Assembly: GCA_030607835.1 (NCBI GenBank)
Contig: JAUWJE010000124.1
Span: 1 to 6,165 of the forward strand
From: Candidatus Fermentibacterota bacterium
GTDB lineage: Bacteria > Fermentibacterota > Fermentibacteria > Fermentibacterales > JCC-6
DNA length: 6,165 bases
Direction: 5' to 3'
Within the stretch, counting starts at the first letter, position 1. Every line of letters starts with the position of its first letter. The notes under the pieces were generated by a model. It made no database searches. It had not been told where the DNA came from and saw only the letters and a program-made list of their open reading frames with translations. Of the stretch, positions 1 to 6,165 are shown in pieces. Both the position numbers and the translations under genes were made by a program.

Positions 1-254
1 AGCTGGGGGATGCACTCGCATCTCTTCTTGTTACTGCTGCCGAAGCACTGGGAGCCCCGGTTCCCGAAAAAGTGACTGACATACTAAAAAGGAACGATGG
101 TGGTAGAGAAGATATTGTTGAAAAACTGAAGGTCGGACAGAAGAAGCCGACTCTCTTGAACCTGAAACACCTTAAAGGTTGGAAAAAAGTCTCCTGGTCA
201 TATGCTCTGCTCTGGCTTGTTCTTTCCGGTCAGCACCCGCTGAGGAGAAAATAA
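1..254 (+). CDS. Unidentified protein, C-terminal fragment (5' end outside window)
   Basis: An open frame runs from the left edge (first full codon at 3) to a TAA at 252-254, giving about 83 residues with no stop. A GTG at 72 lies inside it, but the frame is open and protein-like upstream (LGDALASLLVTAAEALGAPV), so this is more likely the end of a longer gene than a 60-residue one. The first 45 or so residues look like soluble alternating helices. The last 26 are different: three Trp, many Lys/Arg and a hydrophobic stretch (YALLWLVLSG), which is atypical for a soluble protein's end. Another frame gives an acidic tail ending at 173-175, so the true 3' end is uncertain. I do not recognise the family and offer no function. 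The gene converges on the minus-strand operon with only 19 bases between the two stop codons. Confidence 0.5.
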   Translation, partial: LGDALASLLVTAAEALGAPVPEKVTDILKRNDGGREDIVEKLKVGQKKPTLLNLKHLKGWKKVSWSYALLWLVLSGQHPLRRK

Positions 255-273
255 TCAGTTAGAATTGTCGGTT

Positions 274-1251
274 TTATAAGTGGGTGGCACTCTTTGCACG
301 CTTTTGGATCGTGAAGACGATTACGCCAAGCAACACTGCAAACCATAAGGTAGCAAACCGCATGATGAGTGTTGTTACCGCGGCATCTACTTCCGGCATA
401 GCACTAATGAGAATTGCCCCGATGGTTATTTCGGTCAGACCAAGTCCCCCTGGAATCATTGATACCGCGCCGGCGATAGTTCCCGCCGAGTGAGCCAGCA
501 GGGCAAGCCCCACTGAAAGCCCTGGTTCAATGCCCAGTGACATTGCCACAAGACAGAGTACCATTGCTTCAGCACCCCATGAGAGGATTCCAAGCGGAAC
601 CGATATCATCAGGCTTTTCAGATCGAGAAGTGCTGAACAGTTCGTGTGAAATTTCTCAAAGCTGTCGCGGTGTTTGTTAACAGGTTTAATTCTGCAGAGC
701 AGATTCGTGAGAAAACTGAACGCGCTCTTCCAGAGGAGAAATATCATTGTGGCAAGCACAAACACTATCCCGGCCCCCACGGCAATCATCGCTCCTCTGT
801 GCTCAACGAGAATAAGTCCGATTATGGCAATGAATATCATGCTTATCAGATCGGTAACTCGTTCAGCCACAACAACCGGTGAGGTTCTTGAAATGGGTAT
901 GTCTCTCCGATCTTTGAGAAGGTAGCATTTCAGAAGTTCCCCAAGCTTACCGGGTGACACTGTCATGGAAAAACCCGCAACAAAAACAGTCATACTTTCT
1001 TTCCACGGGATAAAAACATCCACCCTTTTGAGGAAGTATTGCCATTTGAGGAATCTCAGTATGTAATTAACCAGCGACAGGGAAAGAAAAAGAGGTATCC
1101 AGTAGAGGGAAATCCTCGATATTGCTTCCACAACCCTGCTGGCATCAGAGTATAGAACTATCGCAGTATACACCGCTACGGCAAGGATAAGTGACCAGAC
1201 AGTTTTTTTCAGATCAAAGCACTCCGGTACCGGGAGTCTTATCCGAAACAA
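274..1251 (-). CDS. Flippase-like integral membrane protein, LPG synthase TM / UPF0104 family
   Basis: This 325-residue polytopic inner-membrane protein has about seven to nine predicted membrane segments (for example 17-35, 50-67, 124-148, 153-174, 212-236, 244-262, 290-316). Visible family motifs are the Arg/Trp-rich end of an early helix (residues 63-75, NYILRFLKWQYFL), SPGKLGELLKCYLL (99-112), the AERVTDLISM segment (129-138) and MIPGGLGLTE (265-274). These match the membrane domain of lysylphosphatidylglycerol synthase (MprF) and the stand-alone UPF0104/YbhN-like proteins. The soluble aminoacyl-transferase domain of MprF is absent, so this is not itself an LPG synthase. Family knowledge suggests lipid translocation; the substrate here is unknown. 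The start is TTG at 1251. An in-frame TGA lies 9 bases upstream, so no longer form is possible, and GGAGGAA ends 10 bases before the TTG. The gene overlaps the TPR gene by 38 bases and is the last visible gene of the operon. Confidence 0.88.
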   Translation of the reverse strand: MFRIRLPVPECFDLKKTVWSLILAVAVYTAIVLYSDASRVVEAISRISLYWIPLFLSLSLVNYILRFLKWQYFLKRVDVFIPWKESMTVFVAGFSMTVSPGKLGELLKCYLLKDRRDIPISRTSPVVVAERVTDLISMIFIAIIGLILVEHRGAMIAVGAGIVFVLATMIFLLWKSAFSFLTNLLCRIKPVNKHRDSFEKFHTNCSALLDLKSLMISVPLGILSWGAEAMVLCLVAMSLGIEPGLSVGLALLAHSAGTIAGAVSMIPGGLGLTEITIGAILISAMPEVDAAVTTLIMRFATLWFAVLLGVIVFTIQKRAKSATHL

Positions 1252-2023
1252 GGTGCTTCAGTTCCTCCACAAGCTTTTCAGTTCCGGGGATGTCTTCAAT
1301 AAGTTTAAGAGCCTTGGACGCTAATTGTGAAGCTTCATTTTTCTCACCCTGCATTGTGCATGCTCTTGAAGCAATTGCCAGTGCGTTTGCTTTACTAGTG
1401 TTCAGAAGCATGCTTCCTGATGGAATAAGTTCGTATGCTGTCATGGCCTGGACTCTTGCATCAACAGCCTGTTTCTTCTTGAGATAAAGCATGGCAAGGT
1501 TCACATGAATTCCACTTCTGCTGGGTCCATCCCGAAGTTCGAGCGCCTGTTTCAGAAGGTCTTCCGCTTCGTCCAGTCGAGAGTCCGATTCAATCAGCAT
1601 TCCCGCAATGTTGATATACATCGTCGGTTTTAGTGATTCGTCCCGCTCAATGGCTTTTCTGTAATATTCTTCAGCTTTGTCGTGTTCTTTTCTACCACCC
1701 GCGACATATCCGAGTTGAGCCAGGGCCATTCCGCTGTCATCACCTTTTTCCATCGCGCAGGTAATAGCTGTTTCTGCATCATCGTAATTCCCTGATCTGA
1801 TGTGGAAATAGATAAGGGCATTAGTCAGAGGATCAGAAACGCGCTTTCTATTCATGTTTCGATTCAGATAGCTGATCATGTCGTCTGTTTCTCCACTTGC
1901 GGCAAGTTTGGCTGCTTTCCGCAGCTGGATCTGCTTCCAGGCACTCGATCTGGTTAGACGCCAGGCTAAAAATAGAATAATAAGGATTAAAAACGCGATA
2001 ATTGTAAACAATACTGGGGGCAT
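1214..2023 (-). CDS. Membrane-anchored tetratricopeptide repeat protein
   Basis: This 269-residue protein has one N-terminal membrane helix (about residues 4-21, very hydrophobic) followed by a basic stretch (WRLTRSSAWKQIQLRK). By the positive-inside rule the rest should face the cytoplasm. There is no lipobox. About five TPR-like helix pairs follow, near 64-94, 98-131 (ALAQLGYVAGGRKEHDKAEEYYRKAI region, split here), 134-168 (DEAEDLLKQALEL), 172-206 and 209-245. TPR domains bind partner proteins and are not enzymes. The layout recalls LapB/YciM, a TPR protein regulating lipopolysaccharide synthesis. However, LapB is longer and ends in a rubredoxin-like metal site, whereas this protein has only two isolated Cys (89, 222), so I do not name it. 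The ATG start overlaps the PBP1A stop by one base (TAATG), with GGAG 7 bases upstream. It is probably translated by coupling to PBP1A. Confidence 0.85.
   Translation of the reverse strand: MPPVLFTIIAFLILIILFLAWRLTRSSAWKQIQLRKAAKLAASGETDDMISYLNRNMNRKRVSDPLTNALIYFHIRSGNYDDAETAITCAMEKGDDSGMALAQLGYVAGGRKEHDKAEEYYRKAIERDESLKPTMYINIAGMLIESDSRLDEAEDLLKQALELRDGPSRSGIHVNLAMLYLKKKQAVDARVQAMTAYELIPSGSMLLNTSKANALAIASRACTMQGEKNEASQLASKALKLIEDIPGTEKLVEELKHLVSDKTPGTGVL
1262..1268 (-). promoter_or_regulatory. Ribosome binding site for the flippase-like gene
   Basis: GGAGGAA on the minus strand sits 10 bases before the TTG start at 1251. It lies inside the TPR gene, where it reads as part of the codons for Val-Glu-Glu. 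It decides the choice of a TTG start, since the nearest in-frame stop is just upstream of the TTG. Confidence 0.65.
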
Positions 2024-4239
2024 TAATTAACTCCATGATCTGTGTAATTCATATCAAATTCAGTAAAATCCGGCAGAGTTGTATCCGGGAGAAATACTCC
2101 TTCTGTGTAATCGTGAAGAGTGCAGTAATACTGTGGTGCTGTTCCATTCCAGAACTCTTCCTGTCTGGTATTCTCTCCGCAGTACTCCAGGGCCAGTTTA
2201 CCCGTAATTGTACATATCACAGCCGATTCGACACTGTTGTCCGGAGGATCGGGAAAAGACAGCGTTCCGTCAGCGGGGTTATCTCTGAAAACATCCTTCA
2301 TGAAACTGGTCCAGATCGGAAGGGCGATACTGCTTCCAGACTGTCCTCTGCTGCTAAGCAGTCTCATCCTTATAACATGGTTGTCGTATCCCACCCATAC
2401 GCTCGTGACCAGGTCAGGTGTAAACCCCACAAACCATGCGTCAGCGTAATCACTTGTGGTTCCGGTTTTCCCACCGGCCTGTCTGCCAGAATAAGGTCCT
2501 CCCCAGTACCATCTGCTACCTGCTCCGGTTCCCTCTCGGAGCACAGACTGCAGAATTGAGTTTATCAGGTAGGCGCCTGTTTCCGATAGTACCCTTCTAC
2601 CTGCTGAAGGCGTCTCATTATCCTCAAGGATATTACCATACCTGTCTTCAACTCTTAGAATAGCAACAGCATCCCTCGCAATTCCTCCGGTAACAAAGGG
2701 AATGTAAGCCTGTGCCATTTCCAGTGGATTAACCATACAGCTGCCGAGAGGCAGTGAACTGACAACTGGAATTCTTGAAACGATTCCCATCGCCCTTGCT
2801 CTTGCGGCAACAGCCTCTACTCCCACGGCCATGCCGAGTCGTACTGCCGAAACATTAAAAGACCGGGCAAGTGCTGTTCTCAGCGTAACCATACCATGGA
2901 AAGTGTGATCATAATTCCTGGGGCGCCAGGAACCTGGGGACAGATCAACAACAACAGGCTGGTCAAGAATGATGCTTCCCGGCGACCATCCCTGCTCTAT
3001 GGCTTCAGCGTAGACAAACGGCTTGAAAGCGCTACCAGGCTGCCGGCGGGCCTGAACAGCGCGGTTGAATTCACTGTCACGGAAATCTCTTCCTCCAACC
3101 ATCGCCTTCACATATCCAGTATTCGGATCAACAGCTACAAGCGCTCCCTGGATATAATTAGGAGCTCCCGAAATGGTATCCCGTGCAGCCTGCCACTGGG
3201 CATATGAGCTTTGATACCTTAGCCTTTCAGAATTGCTCTGGAATTCCCCTGTCACTGGATCCCAGACAGGTTCCTTAGCAGTAAGGATACTATCAAGCGC
3301 ATGTTCAGCAACAATTTGCATATCCGGGTCAAGGGTTGTGTATACTGTGAGACCCTGTTCGTAAACCGCTGGCCAGCCGTACCTGTTTACAAGGTATTTT
3401 CGGATATACTCGGAGAAATATGACCATTCCTGTTCAACTTCAGGACGATGGACATCAACGGCCAGAGGAGTTGAAACAGCTTCATCCGCCTGTTTATCAG
3501 TAATAAATCCTTCTGAGGACATGACTCGCAGAGCAATATTTCTCTGAGCCAGGCAACGTTCGGGATTTCGTTCAGGATTGAATCCACTGGGGTTCTTGAC
3601 CATCCGAACCAGCATGGCTGCCTGCGCAAGTGACAGTTCAGCCGATGTGACTCCACCGAAATAGGTTCTTGCAGCGGCTTCAATTCCATAAGCTCCAGAC
3701 CCGAAATAGATCTGATTGAGGTACATTTCGAGGATCTCGTTCTTGCTGAACTGACGCTCGATTTCCATTGCGATGAACGCTTCCTGAATCTTCCTCTGTA
3801 TTGTCTGATCAGGAACAAGAAACAGCCCTCTTGAAAGCTGTTGTGTAATTGTACTCGCACCCTGGCGGGAACCGGTTGTAATATTAACCCATGCTGCTCT
3901 GATAATTCCTCTGATGCTGATACCGCTATGCTCGTAAAACGTTCTGTCTTCAGTGGCGATGAAACCGTTGATTACCCAGGGTGAAACTTCTTCCAGTGTA
4001 ACGGGATACCTGTTCTCAACACACGCAGTGGCCATGAGAGTTCCTTTGCTGTCGTAAATCTGAGTGGCAGCGGCAGGCTCATGTCCCCTGAGTCCGGCGA
4101 CAAGGAGATTCCCTCTTGCGTTGGAGAAGGCGGAACTGCAATCTCCATAAACCCGGAGCGCAAATCCGGTACTGAAGAAAACACAAATAATTGCAACCAT
4201 AGATAGCCAGTAGAGAACAGCTATCAGTTTCTTATTCAT
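2023..4239 (-). CDS. Penicillin-binding protein 1A: bifunctional peptidoglycan glycosyltransferase/transpeptidase
   Basis: This 738-residue class A PBP polymerises lipid II into glycan strands and cross-links the peptides on the outer face of the inner membrane. One membrane anchor spans about residues 5-29. The GT51 domain shows all its motifs: EDRTFYEHSGI (97-107, catalytic Glu97), GASTITQQLSRG (127-138), RKIQEA (149-154, second Glu at 153), EMYLNQIYFGSGAYGIEAAA (171-190) and the QAAMLVRMVKNPSGFNP segment from 206. The transpeptidase domain shows SAFK (Ser403, Lys406), SFN (460-462) and KTGT (591-594). Both active sites look intact. The C-terminal tail carries three Cys (676, 687, 706) in a CxxTGxLAxxxC...CxxH pattern often seen at the end of PBP1A-family proteins. 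It is shorter than E. coli PBP1A (about 850 residues), with only a small insertion between domains. The ATG is preceded by GGAGGAA with 8 bases of spacing, which lies over the last codons of the lipoprotein gene. Confidence 0.97.
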   Translation of the reverse strand: MNKKLIAVLYWLSMVAIICVFFSTGFALRVYGDCSSAFSNARGNLLVAGLRGHEPAAATQIYDSKGTLMATACVENRYPVTLEEVSPWVINGFIATEDRTFYEHSGISIRGIIRAAWVNITTGSRQGASTITQQLSRGLFLVPDQTIQRKIQEAFIAMEIERQFSKNEILEMYLNQIYFGSGAYGIEAAARTYFGGVTSAELSLAQAAMLVRMVKNPSGFNPERNPERCLAQRNIALRVMSSEGFITDKQADEAVSTPLAVDVHRPEVEQEWSYFSEYIRKYLVNRYGWPAVYEQGLTVYTTLDPDMQIVAEHALDSILTAKEPVWDPVTGEFQSNSERLRYQSSYAQWQAARDTISGAPNYIQGALVAVDPNTGYVKAMVGGRDFRDSEFNRAVQARRQPGSAFKPFVYAEAIEQGWSPGSIILDQPVVVDLSPGSWRPRNYDHTFHGMVTLRTALARSFNVSAVRLGMAVGVEAVAARARAMGIVSRIPVVSSLPLGSCMVNPLEMAQAYIPFVTGGIARDAVAILRVEDRYGNILEDNETPSAGRRVLSETGAYLINSILQSVLREGTGAGSRWYWGGPYSGRQAGGKTGTTSDYADAWFVGFTPDLVTSVWVGYDNHVIRMRLLSSRGQSGSSIALPIWTSFMKDVFRDNPADGTLSFPDPPDNSVESAVICTITGKLALEYCGENTRQEEFWNGTAPQYYCTLHDYTEGVFLPDTTLPDFTEFDMNYTDHGVN
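2031..2034 (-). promoter_or_regulatory. Ribosome binding site for the TPR gene
   Basis: GGAG on the minus strand is 7 bases before the ATG at 2023. It lies within the last codons of PBP1A, next to the TAATG stop/start junction, and supports coupled translation. Confidence 0.6.
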
Positions 4240-4244
4240 TCCCT

Positions 4245-5624
4245 TTATTCCTCCAGCTCGATAGTATCGTCAAAGCAGCTTATTCTCCTGAACAGCGGCT
4301 CCCCGGAATCAGTGTAACCAAGGAAATAATCATACCTGTCGTCATTACCTGTAAAGGTTATTTCGCGGCATCCATCCCTGCCTGAAGGCTGAGATATGAA
4401 TTCGGGATGATAATCACTTTCAAAGTTTTCGTAGGTTCTCCAGACAAGTCGATAACCTGAGGGTATGCCCTGGAAAAGGAACAGGTTTCCAGCCCAGTAA
4501 ATTACTCGCTCCGGATCATTGTCACCGTTCATCTCGACAGCAAGAGCTCTCCATATTGTTAAACCTACTTCGTTATCCATTTTCTGTTCCAGCTGATGAG
4601 GGTCCAGATCAATAACAATCTGAGCCAATGGTTCATTTGTGCCTGATGTAAGCACAACCCGGTAGGTTCGGGAAAGTGAGTCTCGAGCTTCAACAATGTT
4701 ACTGATCGACAGAAAGAAATCACGGAAACCGACCAGCCGCTCAACCTCCTGCTCAGTATCGGGTTCAACCCAGATTCCTGTTGAATAGAGATTCTGAAGC
4801 GCTTCATGACGAATTCTCAAAACAGATTTGGAGATGTAAGACATCTCCCTCCAAATGTTTACAAGTATTGTAAGGTCAGCGGGGATATCAAAGAATCGAT
4901 TTTCAGCTCTATCCTTGATAATTTGCATCTTCCCGGCTCTTCTGATATTACTTAAAGCTATAAGCGCATAGCTTTCCGGCTGCAGGTCAAGTATGAAATC
5001 CTGGAACGCGGTTCCGGACAGAAGAGCAGCGTTCAGAGATGTATAGCATTGAATGGAATCTATAAGACAATCATCATACAACATCCTGACGACTCGAAGT
5101 TCGGTGCGTACATCAGGATGCTGAAGCACAAGATCAGCAAGCTGCTCAATTGTAAGCGAATCTTCCATCTCCTGAGGCAGTTCAATTCCAAACCCGTCGA
5201 TTAACCATCTATCATCGGTCAGAAGAAAATCGATCCGACTGATCGCTGGCTTCTCCATTCTTCTTATTGTGCAATAATAAGATGTACGTATTTCACCTGG
5301 GCTTTCCTGAATGGAATTCAGGCGCCCACCCGCGTCAAAAGCCCTCCACCTCCCGAAAATCTGCTGAGGAGACAGGCTGTCAATTGGGAGAGAATCAGAA
5401 AAACCTGTAGAAAGAAGTTCAAAACACTCCGGATCGTTCATTCCCAGCATGTTTGTGAATTTCAGCGCCACTTCCATGGGAGCATCCGGTAATACAATTA
5501 TGGAATCAGATACATGCCCGACCGTATTTTCACCCGGGACCGCGTCCTTATATACCGGTTCTTCACCACAGGACATGAGAAGACCAGATAAAACCAGAAT
5601 CAATAATATAGCGAGCGCTTTCAT
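4245..5624 (-). CDS. Putative lipoprotein of unknown function with NTF2-like and VCBS-like regions
   Basis: This 459-residue protein begins with a type II signal peptide. A short basic start (MK) and a hydrophobic stretch lead to LMSC, with Cys19 as the lipidation site. Gly at +2 does not suggest an inner-membrane retention signal, so outer-membrane anchoring is possible. Residues 48-147 have the rhythm of an NTF2/SnoaL-like fold: a helix (APMEVALKFTNML), strands (SYYCTIRRM, ISRIDFLL) and a final DDRWLIDGFGI strand. Residues 160-320 are mainly helical. Residues 360-390 (LAVEMNGDNDPERVIYWAGNLFLF) resemble a VCBS/FG-GAP calcium-binding blade, and 421-447 may be a second. These fold ideas are pattern-based inferences; I do not recognise the protein as a whole. 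The ATG at 5624 overlaps the ATPase stop as ATGA, with a GGGGG stretch 4 bases upstream. The position between a pilus/secretion ATPase and PBP1A suggests an envelope role. Confidence 0.9.
   Translation of the reverse strand: MKALAILLILVLSGLLMSCGEEPVYKDAVPGENTVGHVSDSIIVLPDAPMEVALKFTNMLGMNDPECFELLSTGFSDSLPIDSLSPQQIFGRWRAFDAGGRLNSIQESPGEIRTSYYCTIRRMEKPAISRIDFLLTDDRWLIDGFGIELPQEMEDSLTIEQLADLVLQHPDVRTELRVVRMLYDDCLIDSIQCYTSLNAALLSGTAFQDFILDLQPESYALIALSNIRRAGKMQIIKDRAENRFFDIPADLTILVNIWREMSYISKSVLRIRHEALQNLYSTGIWVEPDTEQEVERLVGFRDFFLSISNIVEARDSLSRTYRVVLTSGTNEPLAQIVIDLDPHQLEQKMDNEVGLTIWRALAVEMNGDNDPERVIYWAGNLFLFQGIPSGYRLVWRTYENFESDYHPEFISQPSGRDGCREITFTGNDDRYDYFLGYTDSGEPLFRRISCFDDTIELEE
4248..4254 (-). 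promoter_or_regulatory. Ribosome binding site for PBP1A
   Basis: GGAGGAA on the minus strand lies 8 bases before the ATG at 4239 and overlaps the final Glu codons of the lipoprotein gene. An AGGGA nearer the start is too close to be the main site. Confidence 0.7.
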
Positions 5625-6165
5625 TCAGCCCCCAATGTAATCTTCAACATCTCTTCCGGAGTAGTAATACCTCGACGGACTTTGGAAAGAACATTATCGC
5701 TAAGTGTAATCATTCCCTGGTCGACAGCAATTTTCCTGATATCCTCTATTGAAGCCATACTTGCTATTGCAGATCGTACTTCTTCAGTCATATCGAGAAC
5801 TTCGAATACAGCCACACGTCCACGGTATCCAGTACCACGACAATTCCGGCAGCCCTTACCACGTTTAAGGTTAAAACCACTTTCAAGACCAATTGATTTC
5901 CTTATTAACTCTGATGGAGTATACACCTCAGAACATTTACTACAGATTTTCCGGATAAGCCTTTGAGCCATTACCGCGACGAGTGTTGTCGAAAGAAGAT
6001 AGGGTTCTACACCCATATCAATCAACCTGATGGCAGCTGAAACTGAATCGTTTGTATGGAGGGTACTCAGAACCAGATGACCGGTAAGCGCACACCTGAT
6101 TGCGCTCTGAACTGTTTCTTTGTCCCGTATTTCTCCAACCATGATAATGTCAGGATCCTGCCTGA
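5621..6165 (-). CDS. GspE/PilB-family type II secretion or type IV pilus assembly ATPase, C-terminal fragment
   Basis: The reading frame enters from the right edge (5' end missing) and gives 180 residues ending in TGA at 5621-5623. The ATG at 6142 is internal, because the codons before it encode RQDPDII, the start of the Walker B region, read on into MVGEIRD. Next come the His-box segment (TGHLVLSTLHTNDS), then AQRLIRKICSKC and, 28 residues later, CRNC, forming the four-Cys zinc-binding element of PilB/GspE/MshE ATPases. The end (GITTPEEMLKITLGAE) is the usual family C-terminus. Walker A and the N-terminal domains lie outside the window. These cytoplasmic hexameric ATPases power pilus extension or pseudopilus assembly; PilT retraction ATPases lack the Cys4 element, so this is an extension/export type. 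Pilus versus type II secretion cannot be decided from the fragment. It overlaps the lipoprotein gene by 4 bases. Confidence 0.95.
   Translation of the reverse strand, partial: RQDPDIIMVGEIRDKETVQSAIRCALTGHLVLSTLHTNDSVSAAIRLIDMGVEPYLLSTTLVAVMAQRLIRKICSKCSEVYTPSELIRKSIGLESGFNLKRGKGCRNCRGTGYRGRVAVFEVLDMTEEVRSAIASMASIEDIRKIAVDQGMITLSDNVLSKVRRGITTPEEMLKITLGAE
5629..5633 (-). promoter_or_regulatory. Weak ribosome binding site for the lipoprotein gene
   Basis: A GGGGG run on the minus strand lies only 4 bases before the ATG at 5624. It is a poor match in sequence and spacing compared with the GGAG/GGAGG sites of the next three genes. Start here may depend mainly on re-initiation at the ATGA overlap with the ATPase stop. 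Confidence 0.4.

Noticed and set aside
223..248. Hairpin (TCAGC-ACCC-GCTGA core, with a few more pairs outside a two-base bulge) near the convergent gene ends, considered as a bidirectional terminator.
   Set aside because: The core stem is only 5 pairs, no clear T run follows it on either strand, and it falls inside the plus-strand open frame. The only T stretch, near 272-275, is over 20 bases away.
72..254. A separate 60-residue gene starting with GTG at 72.
   Set aside because: The same frame is open to the window edge and reads as protein upstream of the GTG, and there is no convincing ribosome binding site before it.
2035..2559. A 174-codon plus-strand open frame antisense to the PBP1A gene.
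   Set aside because: It lies wholly opposite strongly conserved PBP1A transpeptidase and tail sequence, and its translation is rich in Ser, Arg and Cys with no recognisable motif.
3387..3860. A 157-codon minus-strand open frame in another frame of the PBP1A gene.
   Set aside because: It overlaps the conserved glycosyltransferase region of PBP1A, which is clearly the coding frame; the alternative product has no family features.
1..6165. Search for a new defence, mobile or RNA-based system: tandem repeats, inverted-repeat ends, CRISPR spacing, tRNA cloverleafs, riboswitch-like leaders.
   Set aside because: None was visible. Coding density is nearly complete, with only 19 bases (255-273) and 5 bases (4240-4244) between genes, leaving no room for such elements outside the coding regions.

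Overview
The window holds chromosomal cell-envelope genes from a bacterium that is most likely diderm and uncultured. GC content looks a little under 50% by eye. Evidence for a bacterium with a complex envelope is a type IV pilus/type II secretion family ATPase, a lipoprotein with a lipobox, a bifunctional class A penicillin-binding protein and a flippase-like membrane protein. I cannot assign a phylum. I see no mobile element, phage gene, CRISPR array, tRNA or rRNA.

Layout. Positions 1-254 carry the 3' end of a plus-strand gene I cannot identify. Only 19 bases separate it from the end of a convergent minus-strand gene series that fills the rest of the window. In transcription order (right to left) the series is: the C-terminal part of a GspE/PilB-type ATPase (6165-5621, cut by the window edge), an unrecognised lipoprotein (5624-4245), PBP1A (4239-2023), a membrane-anchored TPR protein (2023-1214) and an LPG-synthase-TM/UPF0104 flippase-like protein (1251-274).

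The four minus-strand junctions are a 4-base ATGA overlap, a 5-base gap, a 1-base TAATG overlap and a 38-base overlap. Each downstream gene has a purine-rich ribosome binding site inside the 3' end of the gene before it. This indicates one translationally coupled polycistronic unit. No promoter for it lies in the window, so transcription must start upstream of 6165 or at an unrecognised internal site.

How the genes may work together. The products act at the inner membrane and periplasm: pilus or secretion energy supply, a lipid-anchored periplasmic protein, peptidoglycan synthesis, a TPR scaffold probably facing the cytoplasm, and a polytopic protein of a lipid-translocation family. A shared role in envelope growth around a pilus or secretion machine is an inference from gene order only. 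The region looks largely conventional. The least explained parts are the lipoprotein and the TPR protein, and I do not see a clearly new defence or mobile system.
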